Assembly (NCBI GenBank): GCA_024500155.1
Contig: CM044877.1
Span: 10,793,501-10,857,500, forward strand
DNA from: Chenopodium formosanum
Lineage: Eukaryota > Streptophyta > Magnoliopsida > Caryophyllales > Amaranthaceae
Length of the DNA: 64,000 bases
Reading direction: 5' to 3'
In this document: positions 1-11,618 of the stretch, piece after piece
Layout of the letters: each line of letters opens with the position of its first letter
How positions within the stretch are numbered: the stretch's first letter is position 1
Made by a program: the position numbers and the translations under genes
The notes under the pieces: generated by a model
What the model saw: the letters and a program-made list of their open reading frames with translations, nothing else
Database searches by the model: none
Told to the model about the DNA's origin: nothing

Positions 1-1576
1 ATTTCCTGCTCACCCCACATGTGCACTTCACAATCCTACCATGCTTCCAATTACAACCACACTTATTCACACAAAATACAGTAACTCTTTTGCTGTCATT
101 GTGAAGAAAGTAGTAGTTATAACCACTCTCTATTGCATGATACCTTAGTGCTCTCCTAAACACATGAACTGAAGGGAATTTCAGACTTAGGGACAAATAA
201 ATCTTGTCTTTGAAATCCACATCTGGGTTGAAAATAGGGTAGTGAATCCTCCTCTCATCATCTGAGTCAGGTATGCTCTCATCATCAGACTTACCTAAAT
301 CAACATCAGCATCTAAACTCACTAAACCATCTTCCTGTCTACCATTCTGCTCACCCTCAATCTAAACAATTTGCTGATTTGCAGCCCCACCAAGACTCCT
401 AGTAACCCTCCCAGTTATGCCAGCATCCACATTTTTAGCAAACAAATCATCATCCTCAACATCTTCATTGTCACTGTCACTCCACTCAGCATCACTGTCA
501 TCAGAACCACTAAAACCTTCAACCATAGTTCCCTGTTGTTTGTCCCTTTCAAATCCCTCCTCACTGTCATCAACATCCAACTGAGCTGCTTCTTGCCACT
601 TTTTAGATCTAGGACGGTTAACAGTTGAAAGAGTTATTTGTGAGCATGTATTTTCAGATCTAAAGTTATCTATATCTTCATGTGGGACCATTTGACTAGA
701 TGACTCAGCTACCCCTTTTCCCTTTTTAGCCAACCCCACTAAATGTTCAACATTGAACTAGTCTTGTAAATTGTCAGCAATCCTAAATTCATCAAACTCA
801 TCCTCTAACACATCATCATCCTCATCATCTTGCCCTTTATTACCCTCAACTTCCTCTGTCATCTCATGGTGAACCACATAAAGGTTGTACCACCCATCAC
901 TGTCAGGAGATTCTAACAACTCAGGAATCTCTTTATCACTTTCAATTTGTTTCCTACCATTAAAGAGAGTACAACCCTTTTTTCTAAACCAAATTTGACC
1001 CACATTATCATATTTTAACTCATGCCTAATCCAATATACAAACTCAAAGTAACATGCTTCTTCTATATTTGGATGTAAACTAAGCCTATTATAACCAGTA
1101 GGCCCTGGTTCATAAGTAGTGACCCTTTTCTTTTCATTAGTAACAAATACACCCCCATAATACAATCTAAAATTCATTTTCCCCTTTTTTAGTCTATACC
1201 AAGGTAGAAACACATTATCTTTGCCATTAAACCTGATACACAAGCATAAACCAATACATACTCAACAACAACAGCAAATTCGAGCAACAACAGTAGTAAA
1301 ATACTCAAATTGCAATAATTAACAAATTAGGTCACTAATTAACAACAAACAATTACAAATTACTAGTAATATACAACCACATGCAACATCATCATTGGTT
1401 AATTAGTTAATTAATTGGGGATTAACAGTTCCCATTACTTTATTGCCCCACCCAACTTAAAATACAGTAAAAAATTCAAACATGGCAAAAAAACCGTACC
1501 TGGGAATATGAACAATCTCCCATCTGGTCCCCTCCTTAAATTGAGCCTTGCATTTTCCTCTTGTACCTTTCACCAT
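1..1576 (-). pseudogene. MuDR-family transposase, N-terminal part, with two in-frame TAG stops
   Basis: Reading leftward, the main exon begins at an AG acceptor at 1233/1234. It encodes a PB1-like N-terminal domain (first internal Met at 1177..1175, MNFRLYYGGVF) and then a very acidic linker rich in D and E. Next comes the start of the plant MuDR transposase domain, with FPSVHVFRRALRYHAIESG followed by a Cys-rich stretch (FCVNKCGCNWKHG, KCTCG) near the left edge. A short upstream exon (Met at 1576..1574, donor GTACGG at 1499) joins in the same frame across a 267-bp intron; this splice is inferred. The frame is continuous but interrupted by TAG at about 758-760 and 362-364. The catalytic core would lie to the left of the window. 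MULE transposases act in the nucleus on the element's terminal repeats. This copy looks inactive unless the stops are errors. Confidence 0.75.
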
Positions 1577-2060
1577 TGATGACAACCACAAAATTTCAGA
1601 CAATTTTTCAGAGAAGATGATGCAAATGCACGAAAATAGTACCAGTAAAAAATGAAAGGTCAAATTTTTTTACCTTACTTGATTTACCCAACAACTATTC
1701 CAACCGCATGAATTAAATTGCCAATCTAATCTTGTCTGCAAATTGGTCAGCCAATGTCGATTTGAAGTTAATGCGAAGAGGAAACGAAGAAGAAAGAGAA
1801 ACAGGGGAGAGGGAGAGAGAGAATACGAATGAGTTTGGGGGAAAAAATAAAAATGGGTGGTGAGGCTTTTTTTAATTGTCACGTGCGACGCACGTGTCTT
1901 GGTCAACACCGGAGTTTTAAGTCAAAGTCTCAGTTTCCGGCTTATGGTGTTAAGCTGCAACAAAATTTTAAAATTAGGTGGTTCCTTGCAACAATTTTTT
2001 TTTAAAAGGTGGTTATTTGCAAAAAATGAGATTTAAAAGGTGGTTAAATGCAAAATTTTC
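1..2060 (-). mobile_element. Mutator-like element (MULE), right portion, truncated by window edge
   Basis: The minus strand carries a plant MuDR-type transposase reading frame (next entry) that runs off the left edge. Outside its start lie about 480 bp of untranslated DNA. These end in three iterations of an AGGTGGTT...TGCAA motif (about 1976, 2007 and 2037). Read inward from the right, the end is GAAAATTTTGCA, the same style of terminus as the MULEs at 27906 and 29845, so I place the boundary near 2060. The other terminus is outside the window, so neither inverted repeat nor target duplication can be verified. Confidence 0.6.
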
Positions 2061-2540
2061 AAAGTTAAAACTAATGATTAAAAGTACATATGTGCATGTG
2101 GGGTTTAAAATAGATAGAGAAAAAGAAAAATTGTTGGAAATAATTGAAGAGATAAAGAGATAAAGTGTTAGAAATTGATGTTAAAAGTACAAAAAGTAAA
2201 GGGAAAACGATAAAAATTCATCAAAAAGAAGACAATAATGTCAAAAAAATACAACCTTTAAATAGAAAAAGGCATTGTATTTTAGTTTACCCAAAAAGAA
2301 AATGAGGCTTTGTATTAGGGGATGAAGAGAGTACTAAATAAAAGATTTTTTTTTATAATGCCACTATATAAAATATTATGATGAATTGATGATAAAATGG
2401 GGATTTCCCTAAAATAACTAAAATTAGAAATGTTAAATTGAAATGAACAGAAATTACACTAATTGACACGTGATTTTGGCATGTATTCATAAATTAATAC
2501 CATTATAAGAAATATTTTAAATGGTGTTCTAACGCTTAAG
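2061..2540. other. Intergenic, AT-rich
   Basis: AT-rich DNA with no open frame of interest, no clear inverted repeat and no recognised element. A short purine-rich stretch at 2115-2165 contains only a fortuitous frame. Confidence 0.5.
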
Positions 2541-3580
2541 GAGCGTTCATTAGCAAGACCCTTTGCAAAATAATAGTTTTTGGTTGCTCAAAATTGTAGT
2601 TTTACAATGACTTCCAATGCGGGTGCATGGAACTTGGTGGAGGAAATTGAAGAAGTGTCACGTGTTGTGCCACGTAGCCGTGTTAAAATTCTTAGTGGTC
2701 CCCTCTCAAGGTTGATTATCATCATACTTGAGTAAGTTTTGTTTGCTTAGAATAAAGCTCCAAGGATTTCATGTGTTAGCCAAGAAAGAAACTTATCAAT
2801 GTATGATACAACTACTTCATTTAGCCATATCTCATTCGTTACAAAATATTTTCAGGTGATTCAAGTTAAAGGTGAAAGTAGAGTCCAAGAGCTTTCAACG
2901 ACAGGCCACATGCCCAATTTGAGCAAGAAACGAAGAAGTTATGAAAGTTTGTAGTTGAGTTGTCCAAACAGTTGCAAGGAGCGCCCACTCCCCCTATAAG
3001 GAGCGCCATCTCCTCACAATGGAGTGCCCGCTCCTATGGGCGTCACTTGAAGTTCCAGTAATGAGGAGCGCCCGCTCCTACCCTTTAAAGCAACCGCTCT
3101 CGAGGTCTTGTTTCGAGCGGACAACTTTTTTTCTTTTGTGCTTCTTTTTGCTATCTTTTAACAATAGCCTTTCATTTGTAATCAAAGGGTGGTAATTTAA
3201 GAACTTTAGGGTTTGTTTATAAAACCTTTAAATAGGGCTAAGATTTCTTTTTAGACGAACTTTTGCTTAATTTTGAAATCAATGAGACTTTCTCTCTCTA
3301 CCCATAATCTTTGTGATTATTTGCTTTCTTTGTGATTGCTACTTTGTAATCTTTGTGGTTAGACCTTAATCCTACCTTTACTTTGTGTTAGCTTTGATTA
3401 GGAACATCTATTTCATATATCTTGATGATTGTTGAGATATGTTTATCTTGTTTTGTTGAATTGAAATTGTTGTGTAGTTGATTTTTCCCCCTTTTTTCTT
3501 GGTTTTCTTGGTTATTTTCATATCATTTTCCAAGTTAATTGTGACCTGGTTTCAGCTTTTTCTCCTTTCGATATGAACTC
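2541..3580 (+). mobile_element. Probable solo LTR or LTR fragment
   Basis: The stretch has the look of a plant gypsy LTR: a long untranslated upstream part, four GC-rich palindromic repeats (2975-3080), then a TATA-like TATAAAACCTTTAAATA near 3220. A T-rich leader with AATCAATGAGACTT follows, then repeated CTTTGTGATT motifs. No TG...CA ends, primer site or target duplication could be fixed by eye, so both limits are approximate and the assignment rests on overall style. Confidence 0.35.
2975..3080. repeat. GC-rich palindromic minisatellite-like motif, four copies
   Basis: GGAGCGCCCACTCC, GGAGCGCCATCTCC, GGAGTGCCCGCTCC and GGAGCGCCCGCTCC occur within about 100 bp. Each unit is itself a near-perfect hairpin (GGAGCG / CGCTCC). 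They stand out against an AT-rich background. A further GGAGCG occurs near 2540. Confidence 0.6.
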
Positions 3581-4557
3581 CAACCACAACACCATTCATC
3601 TTCTTCCTCCTCCGATCCCCAAGCACCTTCATCTTCTTCATTTTCTTCTCCAAGCTGCTGCATTGGAGAATATTAAACCTCAACACCATCATTTTTGACG
3701 CCTTCACAGCCAAATCCAACAAATAAAACCCCTAAAAAAAGTACATAAATGAAGGAAAGGGTACGATTAACCTTAAAGGGAAAGTGTTTGCCGTGTGCTT
3801 GTGTGCTTTCCCCCCTCTATTGGTGTTCATTAATGGCAGAGCTCGTGAGCTTCTTCGTTCATGAATTCTCTAATCTCCATTGAAGTTGCTTTAGAGCTTC
3901 TCTTCTTGAAAATACCCCCTTTTAACGTGAAAAATGACAAGAATACCCTTGTAATATATTTACAAGTTTGTCATAGAGATAAATTTGTATTTCCTTAAAA
4001 TATGTACTTCCCTTATATCATTATTGTTTTCGTTTTGTCTTGGAGAAAGAGAAGAAAGAGCATATGCTTATGAAGGAGATGTGGGTTCGAAGGAACACTG
4101 TTGAAAAAGAGGATGAAAGAGAAAGAGAAAGAGATGGTGGAGAAGATTAAGAAGGACAAAGATGGAGAGTTAAAATTGAACTATGTATGATTAGGAGATC
4201 AACCAACAATTATTTGCATCTTTTTACAAAAAAAAAAAAATCAAGGGTTTGTATTTCTTCCCTATTTTCCCTCTTTTATTTTACCATCAATTTTAATTTA
4301 TTAATTCACTTTCTAGTTTTTGGCTTATTCAATTTACGGATTTGGATTGTAATAAACTGTTATTGTACATATTCAAAATCATATTGAATCGATGTTTATT
4401 TTTCGATAATAATCAATTGATGCTCCTACCTGTATTATTGTTACTTGAATTCACATGAACTACGGAGTATGGTTTTGATTCTCATTTGGATGTTATACTG
4501 CGTCAACCAATTGGTTATACATACGTTCTATTCACTCAAAAAAACCTATTAGACTCA
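3581..4557. other. Intergenic, no gene recognised
   Basis: Contains a TC-rich stretch (3590-3660), a purine-rich GAGAAAGAGAAAGAG stretch (4110-4135) and AT-rich DNA. No conserved protein frame, RNA gene or element boundary was seen. Confidence 0.4.
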
Positions 4558-4798
4558 GGGTCTGTTCACATTTACTGAATTGATTGGAGCTGAGCTGAAC
4601 TGAGTTGAACTGATTGAAGTTGAACTGAATTGAATTGAACTGAACATAGCTGAAATTAATATTTTATGAGAGAAGAAAATTAGGAGCTGAACTAAACTAA
4701 ATAGATTGGAACTGAACTGAACTGAACTAAACAGATTGGAACAAACTGAACTGATTAGACCTGAAGTGAACTAAATTTAAGATGAAGTGAACAGACCC
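4558..4798. mobile_element. Harbinger-like MITE, copy 1 (241 bp)
   Basis: Terminal inverted repeats GGGTCTGTTCAC ... GTGAACAGACCC flank an interior made almost wholly of degenerate CTGAACTGA units. The 3-bp flanks are TCA on the left and TTA on the right, consistent with the PIF/Harbinger TTA duplication after one transition. The same family occurs at 17616-17838 with perfect TTA flanks and as a 3' remnant at 60301-60383. Confidence 0.8.
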
Positions 4799-4838
4799 TT
4801 ACTTAATTAGTTATAACTTTACCTTATTTTACACATGA

Positions 4839-5390
4839 TTGGACTTGATTTGCTTTGAAACTTATTTGTTTCCCGATTTTACATGTATAGTATTGTTTCA
4901 CTCCAGGACTAAACCAAATTCACCAAGCCTCTCTAAGCCAAGCCTAAAAAGAAAAGGTAATTTTGAGTTTACTCTATGTCCTACCTCCCACAAAAAACCC
5001 AAACTGCAACCAAGCTTAAATAGCCTCCCGGAGCATTACAAAAGACACAGGGAACAGGAGAAGCATCCTTCCTCAAGCAAAAGATTAAAAGAAATGGCGA
5101 ATTTCTTGTTTGTTCATGCCACCAATAAGGTTAGAAACAACAATCAAATGAAGAGTAGACCAACCACAAGGGACCGAAAAAGGGCCTCAATTGACTCTCC
5201 AGACCAAGGTGCATATATCGAGGTAAAAAGATCCCGCCTTAATTATCACTCACGGGGAATTACAGATAATACAAAAGAGTCCCCAGATATCCAACACCTT
5301 CCCAAAGCTCTGTTAGAGACATATGTTCCCTGCAGTGTTCATCCCCCATTTACCCAACCACTAATCTTAATTAACCCTACCCCCCTATAA
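4839..5390 (+). CDS. Unrecognised open frame in LINE 5' region
   Basis: A frame of about 180 codons rich in K, R, S and P, without an ATG at its beginning. The first internal Met is at 5094 (MANFLFVHATNKV). It contains basic clusters of nuclear-localisation type (KKPKLQ, KRSRLN). No zinc knuckle or DUF4283-like domain is visible. A TATAAATA sequence lies right after it (5387), followed by an AC-rich leader before the next ATG at 5497, so it may be upstream sequence and not part of ORF1. Function unknown. Confidence 0.25.
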   Translation: MDLICFETYLFPDFTCIVLFHSRTKPNSPSLSKPSLKRKGNFEFTLCPTSHKKPKLQPSLNSLPEHYKRHREQEKHPSSSKRLKEMANFLFVHATNKVRNNNQMKSRPTTRDRKRASIDSPDQGAYIEVKRSRLNYHSRGITDNTKESPDIQHLPKALLETYVPCSVHPPFTQPLILINPTPL

Positions 5391-5496
5391 ATATTCATTT
5401 AACTCCGACAACTCTCATCCAAAACACACCTCTCAGAATATTGCTAAACAAAAAAACCTTTCCCTTTTAAGAAGAATACAAAAACCTCGTATCATC

Positions 5497-6309
5497 ATGA
5501 ATAACAAGCCATACCCAAAAGATATCCTACGGGGCCACCACCATGAAGCCGCCTATATCATTGACCTGAACCACTGCGTTGTCATTGAAAATGCTGATAA
5601 GGTACTCACGCCTATCAACCAATCTGTTGACCCCTTTCGCCCTAAACATATAGCTGCTTCTACCCAAATTACACCCCCTATGTCTCGGAAAGGGAAGGAA
5701 CCTTTGGTAGATTCCTCTGATGACTCTTGCTCTGAGGTTGATAGCTCAACCAAATTCACTGGTTCGAACAATGCTTACCTTCCTTCCAGCCTTTACCCCT
5801 TTTCCTGTGCTCTCCTAGATAACTCTGACCCCTGGGCTAACCCAGAACTTATCATCCCAAACCCACCAAATTCCCCTGCTTCAGAAGAAGAGTTCCTCTT
5901 TGCAATTCCTGAACTCCCCATTGAAGATGGATTTACCTTCGATTTAAACAAACCCCCCAGACCTCTCCCAAACCTGAATGACCTCCCTCCCCGTTCTCTA
6001 TGGTTGAACAAGGCAAAGAAAGCCACCAGAAAGCCGAGGAAGAACAGAACACTACAAGTTCTGCTAAAGAAGAAGGGGATAAAAGGAAAAGAGAAGTCTA
6101 CCTCACGTGACTCTCACTTCCTTTCTCTCTCTGAACCGTCTAGTCCGGTTGAAGAACCGTCTAGGAAGAGGAAGAAAATCCAGAATAACTGCAATGGTTT
6201 TCGTGAGCTTAAATTTGGTTTCTCCGCTGATGAGGACTTAAACAATTACCTGTCCTCCAACTCTGAAGGTATTGTGGCTGGCCCGATACAGCCCCCAGAG
6301 TCTATATGA
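5497..6309 (+). CDS. LINE ORF1-like protein (270 aa)
   Basis: Intact frame starting MNNKPYPKDILRGHH. It is rich in P, S, D and N, with acidic serine clusters (residues about 70-85) and a strongly basic segment near residues 175-210 (KKATRKPRKNR, KKKGIKGKEK). A C-terminal RKRKKIQ motif follows. It immediately precedes ORF2: its TGA (6307-6309) overlaps the ORF2 ATG (6306-6308) in ATATGAGA. Plant L1 ORF1 proteins usually have an RNA-binding DUF4283 domain and a CCHC knuckle. Neither is seen here, so this may be only the C-terminal half of an ORF1 or a divergent type. An RNA-binding chaperone role is inferred from position and charge alone. Confidence 0.55.
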   Translation: MNNKPYPKDILRGHHHEAAYIIDLNHCVVIENADKVLTPINQSVDPFRPKHIAASTQITPPMSRKGKEPLVDSSDDSCSEVDSSTKFTGSNNAYLPSSLYPFSCALLDNSDPWANPELIIPNPPNSPASEEEFLFAIPELPIEDGFTFDLNKPPRPLPNLNDLPPRSLWLNKAKKATRKPRKNRTLQVLLKKKGIKGKEKSTSRDSHFLSLSEPSSPVEEPSRKRKKIQNNCNGFRELKFGFSADEDLNNYLSSNSEGIVAGPIQPPESI

Positions 6310-9300
6310 GAGCTCTGGCGTGGAATTGAAGGGGCTTATCTTCAACCAATCCTCCCGCAATTCCCATTATCAAGTGGTTGGCAGGTCACTCGGACATTGA
6401 CATTATCTTTCTTTCGGAAACTAAGACTTCTGCTGCTGTTTTGGACCCAATAATTTTCCATTCTTAGGGTTTTGATAATAGTAGTAGTGTTGACTCTGTG
6501 GAATCTAGGGGAGGGACTTATTTGTGTTGGAATAAGAATATCAATGTAAAAGTCCTCTTTTAGGATGTTAACTATTTTCTGTACTCAGTGAATGATGAAT
6601 TTAACCAGTTTTTGTATGTTCTGTTTGTTTATGGTTCCCCATATTTATGTGATATACAGTTATTATGGGATACTTTGAGGGCCTTAATTTGGTCACACCC
6701 TGGAAATATGCTCATAATGGGTGATTTTAACTAAACTGAAAATCTAAACCAAAAATTGGGAGGCAGTAATGTGATACCAGGGTGAACCAGTTCTTAAAAT
6801 GGAAAATTGAATGTGGTCTGTCGAAGCTTCCCTCCTATGGAGTTCGGTACACTTGGACTAATAACAGAGACAATGATGAGGCATTTTTTAAACACTAGAT
6901 AAAGCCTATGGCAATGACTCCTAGAGAAATCTCTGTCCTACTACATTCACGATGAACCTCCCTATCCTTCTCTCCGACCACAGCCCCATATTCGTCTCAA
7001 CCCATTCCCCACCTTCAAAAAAGAGAAGACCATATAAATTAGAAGACTGGTGCCTTGAGTTTTCTGAAATTAAAGAAGCTATCAGAGTAGAATGGGAAAA
7101 GAACAAGCAAGGGTCTGCCATGTTCTCCCTCCAGAGGAAGTTGCAGGGAACTCTTAAAATCTGTAAAAGTTGGTGTTTGAACTTCAAAAGGTCAAACCAC
7201 ATTGACTGGAAAGCCATCTCTGATGAAGCAGCAACTCTACAAAGTTCAATCTCCTCCCATTCTGATATGCAAAATGACATCAATGCCAGGAGGAACGCTA
7301 TACATTCCATCACTGCAAGACAGAAGTATTGGAGACAAAGGGCAAGGACAAAATGGGATAATCTCTCTGATCTCAACACCTCCTTTTTCTACAAGTGTGC
7401 CACTACCCGAAAATTGAAAAATGAAATAAAAGGACTTAAGAACAATGAGGGAACCTGGTGCTCCGATGATCCCTCTATTCATGCTTTATTTAACAACTTC
7501 TTTGCAGATTTATTTCATGCAGGTACTCCTCAAGAATGGGATTGTAGCAACTGGGACGACTGGAAGCATTCTATTCCTAAGCTCTCTGATAAGCACATTA
7601 GCTTGTTAGGGCTCCGATTCACAAAAAAAGAAGTGAAGCAAGCTGCTTTCAGCACGAAGGGCCATAAATCCCCAGGTCCTGATGGTATTCCTCCCTCTTT
7701 TTTTCAGCAAAACTAGAAGACAGTAGAAGATGATGTGTTTGGCTCTTGCTCGGCTTTCTTTAGAGAGGGTTATTTACTTAGGGAGCTCAATGAAACCTTC
7801 ATCACCCTCATCCCAAAAGTTAATAACCCTGAGTTGGTGTCAGATTTCAGACCGATAAGTTTGTGCAATACATCGTACAAGATCATATCAAAATGCCTTG
7901 TGAAAAGACTTTGACATATCATAGGTGATCTGGTGGGAGAGTGACAAAATTCTTTCGTCCCTGGGAGGTCCATTTCTGACAGTATCTTGGTGGGACATGA
8001 ATTTCTCCACAAAATTAAGAAGAAGGTAATTCCCGGGAAATTTGAGAGCATCCTGAAGGTCGATCTTAACAAGGCGTATGATAGGATAAGCTGGAATTTT
8101 GTGAAAAATGTTCTAATCCAAATGAACTTCCCTTCCCTTTTGGTTCAATGGATTATGCAATGCATCTCTACGGTCTCCTATCGTGTCCTCATTAATGGTG
8201 AGCCCTCAGAGAGAATAGTGCCAAACTCGGGATTGCGTCAAGGAGACCCGATATCGCCTTACATCTTCATATTATGTATAGAGGTCCTCTTGAGAAGACT
8301 CGACCACCTACAAATTTCAGGCAGCCTCAAAGGAATTAAAGTTTCACGCTCAAGGCCGTCTATATCTCATCTCTTCTTTGCCGACGATGCTTTGTTTTTC
8401 CTCAAAGCCGATATTGAAAATTTTGGTGTGATGAAGAATGCTATTGACCAATTCTACAATCTTTCTGGTGAAATGGTAAACTTCAATAAATCGTATGTAA
8501 TCTTCTCAAAAAACATGCCTTTAAGATTCAAAAAAATTCTAAAAAGTATCTTAGGGTGAGAGACAATGACAAGATGGGCACATACTTGGGATGTCCAATG
8601 GACGTCGATGGAAGATCCACTTGAGTCTTTCAAGAAATACTGGATAAAATTGTTTCAAAGCTATCGTCATGGAAGTTCCTCAAGTTATCTCAAGCGGGAA
8701 GATTGATTCTCATAAATGGCATCCTTATCGCCATGGCCAACCACATTCTTAGTAGCTATATGCTACCCCAAAAAATCATTAAAAAGCTTCTTCTCTATCC
8801 TGAGATTCTGGTGGTCTTCCTTCATGGAGATAAGGCCGATCTACTGGAGGAAAACGTCTCTCCTTGAAAAGCACAAGCATGAAGGAGGTATTGGTCTGAG
8901 GAACCTTAAGAGTCTCAACCAGGCTCTTGTTTTCAAGCAAGCATGGAGGATGCACTCTAACCCGCAATTAAATGTTAGCAAGATCTTCAGAGCAAAGTAC
9001 AAGGATGACTGGTTTGACAGAGGACAAAGAGGTGAGATGAAGACCTCAATGTCTTGGGGTGCTAGAAGCATATTCAAGAGTATTTATCACTTGCGGGGTG
9101 GCCTTAGAAGAACCATAGCTAATGGTAAGAGCATAAAGGTGGAGCATGACTGGTGGGTGACTAATAAAATTATCAAATGCAAGGACAGTCAGCTTACTTC
9201 CACAGAGCAAAAACCAGTTCTTGTCAGTGATTTGCTTGACGAGTAGGGCAAATGGAAGGTGGGTTTAGTATGGAAATGGTTTGGCCCCGTTATAGCAAAG

Positions 9301-10403
9301 GATATCCTTTCTATTCACCTCGGTAACCAACTGCAATATGATGGTTGGGATTGGGGTCCTTCGAGTACAGGGCATTACTCTTTAAGATCGGGATATTGGC
9401 AGGCACATGGTAGCAATAACAATGGAGCCCCAACTTCTAGCTTCTGGAAAATATGGTGGAAATCGAAAATTTGGCCTAAGCACAAGATTTTCATCTGGAA
9501 ATTGATGAACAATGCTCTGCCAACATTGAGTAACCTAAAGAAAAGGGGCATTGACATTGACACAAAATGCAAGCTATGCAACGCGGAAGAAGAGACCACT
9601 AGCCACCTGTTCAGGGAGTGTGAAGTGTCTACAAGAATCTGGAAATGCAGCATTTTAGGCATCAATTCAGAAATAGGAAGGAATCTTGACATTAATACTT
9701 GGGTGTCTAACTTCTTATTTTATTTGCTTTCAACGGATTACGATCAAAATCATTCAACCATGGAATTCGTGAGTACTCTCTAGAGTATCTGGTTGTCAAG
9801 AAATAACATCAGCCTCAATAATTCCTTAGTCTCCCGCATAGTATTATCATATTGGCGCAGCATTGGAAGCAGAGATGGGACTCAGGGATTAACACTAAAA
9901 CTGATGGACAAAGGGGTCGAATGGCAGCCACTAGGGAAGCTGAGGGCAGTCACCAAAGTTCATATGCAAACCAAGCCAATGACGAGCCAGCAAACCAGAG
10001 GTACACTATCATCATTGATGGTGCTTGGAAGAAAGTGGTCAGCAAGCTTAGAAAGGCATGGAGAGCAGCTGTTGGGTGGGTAATTAAAGATAGAGGTAAT
10101 GTAATTGACAGGGGCAAAAGTCCAGTTTTTGCTACCTCACCCTGTCAAGCTGAGGCTAAAGCGGCACTAATGGCTCTACAAAACTCGAATTTAGAAAGGG
10201 ACAACGTTGTGATGCTTACTGATTCTATGGAGTTGGCCCAAGCAGTCTCGGATAGTACTAAAGCCAGAAGGGAGATCAAGAAAATTGTAGAAGAAGTTAA
10301 AATATATGCTCTCTCATTCCAAAGTTTTGCGATTAGGAAAGTAAATAGAAGTAGAGTCTTTGAAGCCCATAAACTTGCAGTTACAACAAGAAAGGGCATA
10401 TGA
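6306..10403 (+). pseudogene. LINE ORF2: endonuclease-reverse transcriptase-RNase H, broken
   Basis: The start reads MRALAWN, then a stop where this family has the Cys of WNCRGL. Endonuclease landmarks follow: LSETKTS (about 6412), MGDFN (about 6717) and LLSDHSP (about 6962-6985). Reverse transcriptase blocks are KSPGPDGIPPSFF (about 7670), DFRPISLCN (about 7845), KVDLNKAYDRISW (about 8057), GLRQGDPISPY (about 8232) and the catalytic FADDALFF (about 8377). A zf-RVT region spans about 9430-9640 (W.K.WPKHKIFIWK, CKLCN...H.F..C). RNase H follows at about 9996-10403 with IIDGAW, QAEAKAAL, LTDS and AHKLA. Breaks include stops near 6327, 6464, 6561, 6732, 7714, 7912, 7940, 8557 and 9244, plus frameshifts near 6800 and 6895. 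Not functional. Confidence 0.9.
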
Positions 10404-10689
10404 GTCTTCTCTGTTTTCTTGATTGTCAAAAAAAAAAAAAAAAAAAAAAAAGATACTCACTTGCGAAAATTGTGTTACATATCAACAAACTTTTTGTATT
10501 TTTTTTGTCGATTAAGATTCTTAATTATTAAAATGGCAAATACAATTCACTTTTTCAATAAACCAATAGCAACTTATTATAATATATACTCCGTGCACTT
10601 GAATTTTTTTATTTTTTTTTATGAAAGAAGGTGCACTTGATATTATACTAAAGTTAACATCTAAAACATTAATTATTAATACAATTATC

Positions 10690-10692
<3 letters not shown>

Positions 10693-10747
<55 letters not shown>
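10693..10747. repeat. (AT)n microsatellite
   Basis: About 27 uninterrupted AT units, 240 bp after the LINE poly(A). Predicted frames rich in alternating I and Y across this tract are artefacts. Confidence 0.95.
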
Positions 10748-10749
<2 letters not shown>

Positions 10750-11579
10750 CAGGTGGCACATGACACTCTTCAACATATATGACAACGAGGAAGTAAAAAG
10801 AGAGTGTTGTGAGACAAAGTAAAGTGTCTTACAATTATTAAAAAAATAAAAAGGTACAATGAAGAGAGAGAAATGTGGAGAGAGATAAGAAGAGTGAGAA
10901 AGGTAGTGTGGGCCCCACTTCACGTGCAAAATGGAGAAAAATTTAATGGGACCACTACCACCGAGTCTGAGACTATATTTTTATACCACTGAAGTGTATT
11001 TTGTACCACTGAAGTTCCAATGGTATGATTTAACAGCTCAATGAGACATCTCTAAAATGACGTATGAAATGCCTATATTGTCCTTGCGAGACATAATTTC
11101 ATTGTCTCACAACCCTCCATTTGGAACACCTCATATGACAACATGTCACAATGACACGTTAGCGACACGTAAGCTTGCGATTTCATTTAACAAAATTAAT
11201 AGAATATGGTTTTATTTAGATACGAACCATCAACCTCCAACAAATAAATGCTACACACTTACCCTCTCAATTAGCTTTTATTAGTGTTTTAAATTTCACG
11301 TATTTAACATTATATATTCCTTTTAAATTAGAAGTTACTTAATTTATTTATTTTTCACAGGATTTGAAAATAAATACATATGAAGTAAAAAAAAAACCGT
11401 AACATCCGAGATAACGCCCAAATCATACACTAGCTATAAAACAGTTGAACATAATTATCAAATTAAAGAAGTACAAACTAGCAATCCGGGGCATCGTCCG
11501 GGAAACACAGTTTAAAAGTATAAATTATTTGTGACTAGCATTAATCTTCAATTGTAGGAGTTTTTCCTGTGTGATTTTT

Positions 11580-11618
<39 letters not shown>

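Larger units (their letters stand above)
4802..10451 (+). mobile_element. L1-type non-LTR retrotransposon (LINE), degenerate
   Basis: The order is: open frames of ORF1 type, then ORF2 with an apurinic-type endonuclease, reverse transcriptase, a C-terminal zinc-binding zf-RVT region and RNase H, then a 24-nt poly(A) tail at 10428-10451. This is the layout of plant L1 elements. The 5' limit is not defined; 4802 is simply the base after the adjoining MITE's target site. A target duplication should begin directly after the poly(A) (AGATACTCAC...), but I could not find its 5' partner. The element is inactivated by many stops and several frameshifts. Confidence 0.85.

Noticed and set aside
2975..3080. 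CRISPR-like array
   Set aside because: Only four degenerate hairpin units with irregular short spacing in a plant nuclear context.
5094..5390. Independent host gene upstream of LINE ORF1
   Set aside because: No recognisable domain, no upstream promoter beyond a chance TATA, and it lies between a MITE and the LINE; kept only as a low-confidence open frame.
10669..10929. Open frame with repeated Ile-Tyr
   Set aside because: Generated by the (AT)n tract; the same holds for the frame at 21520-21756.
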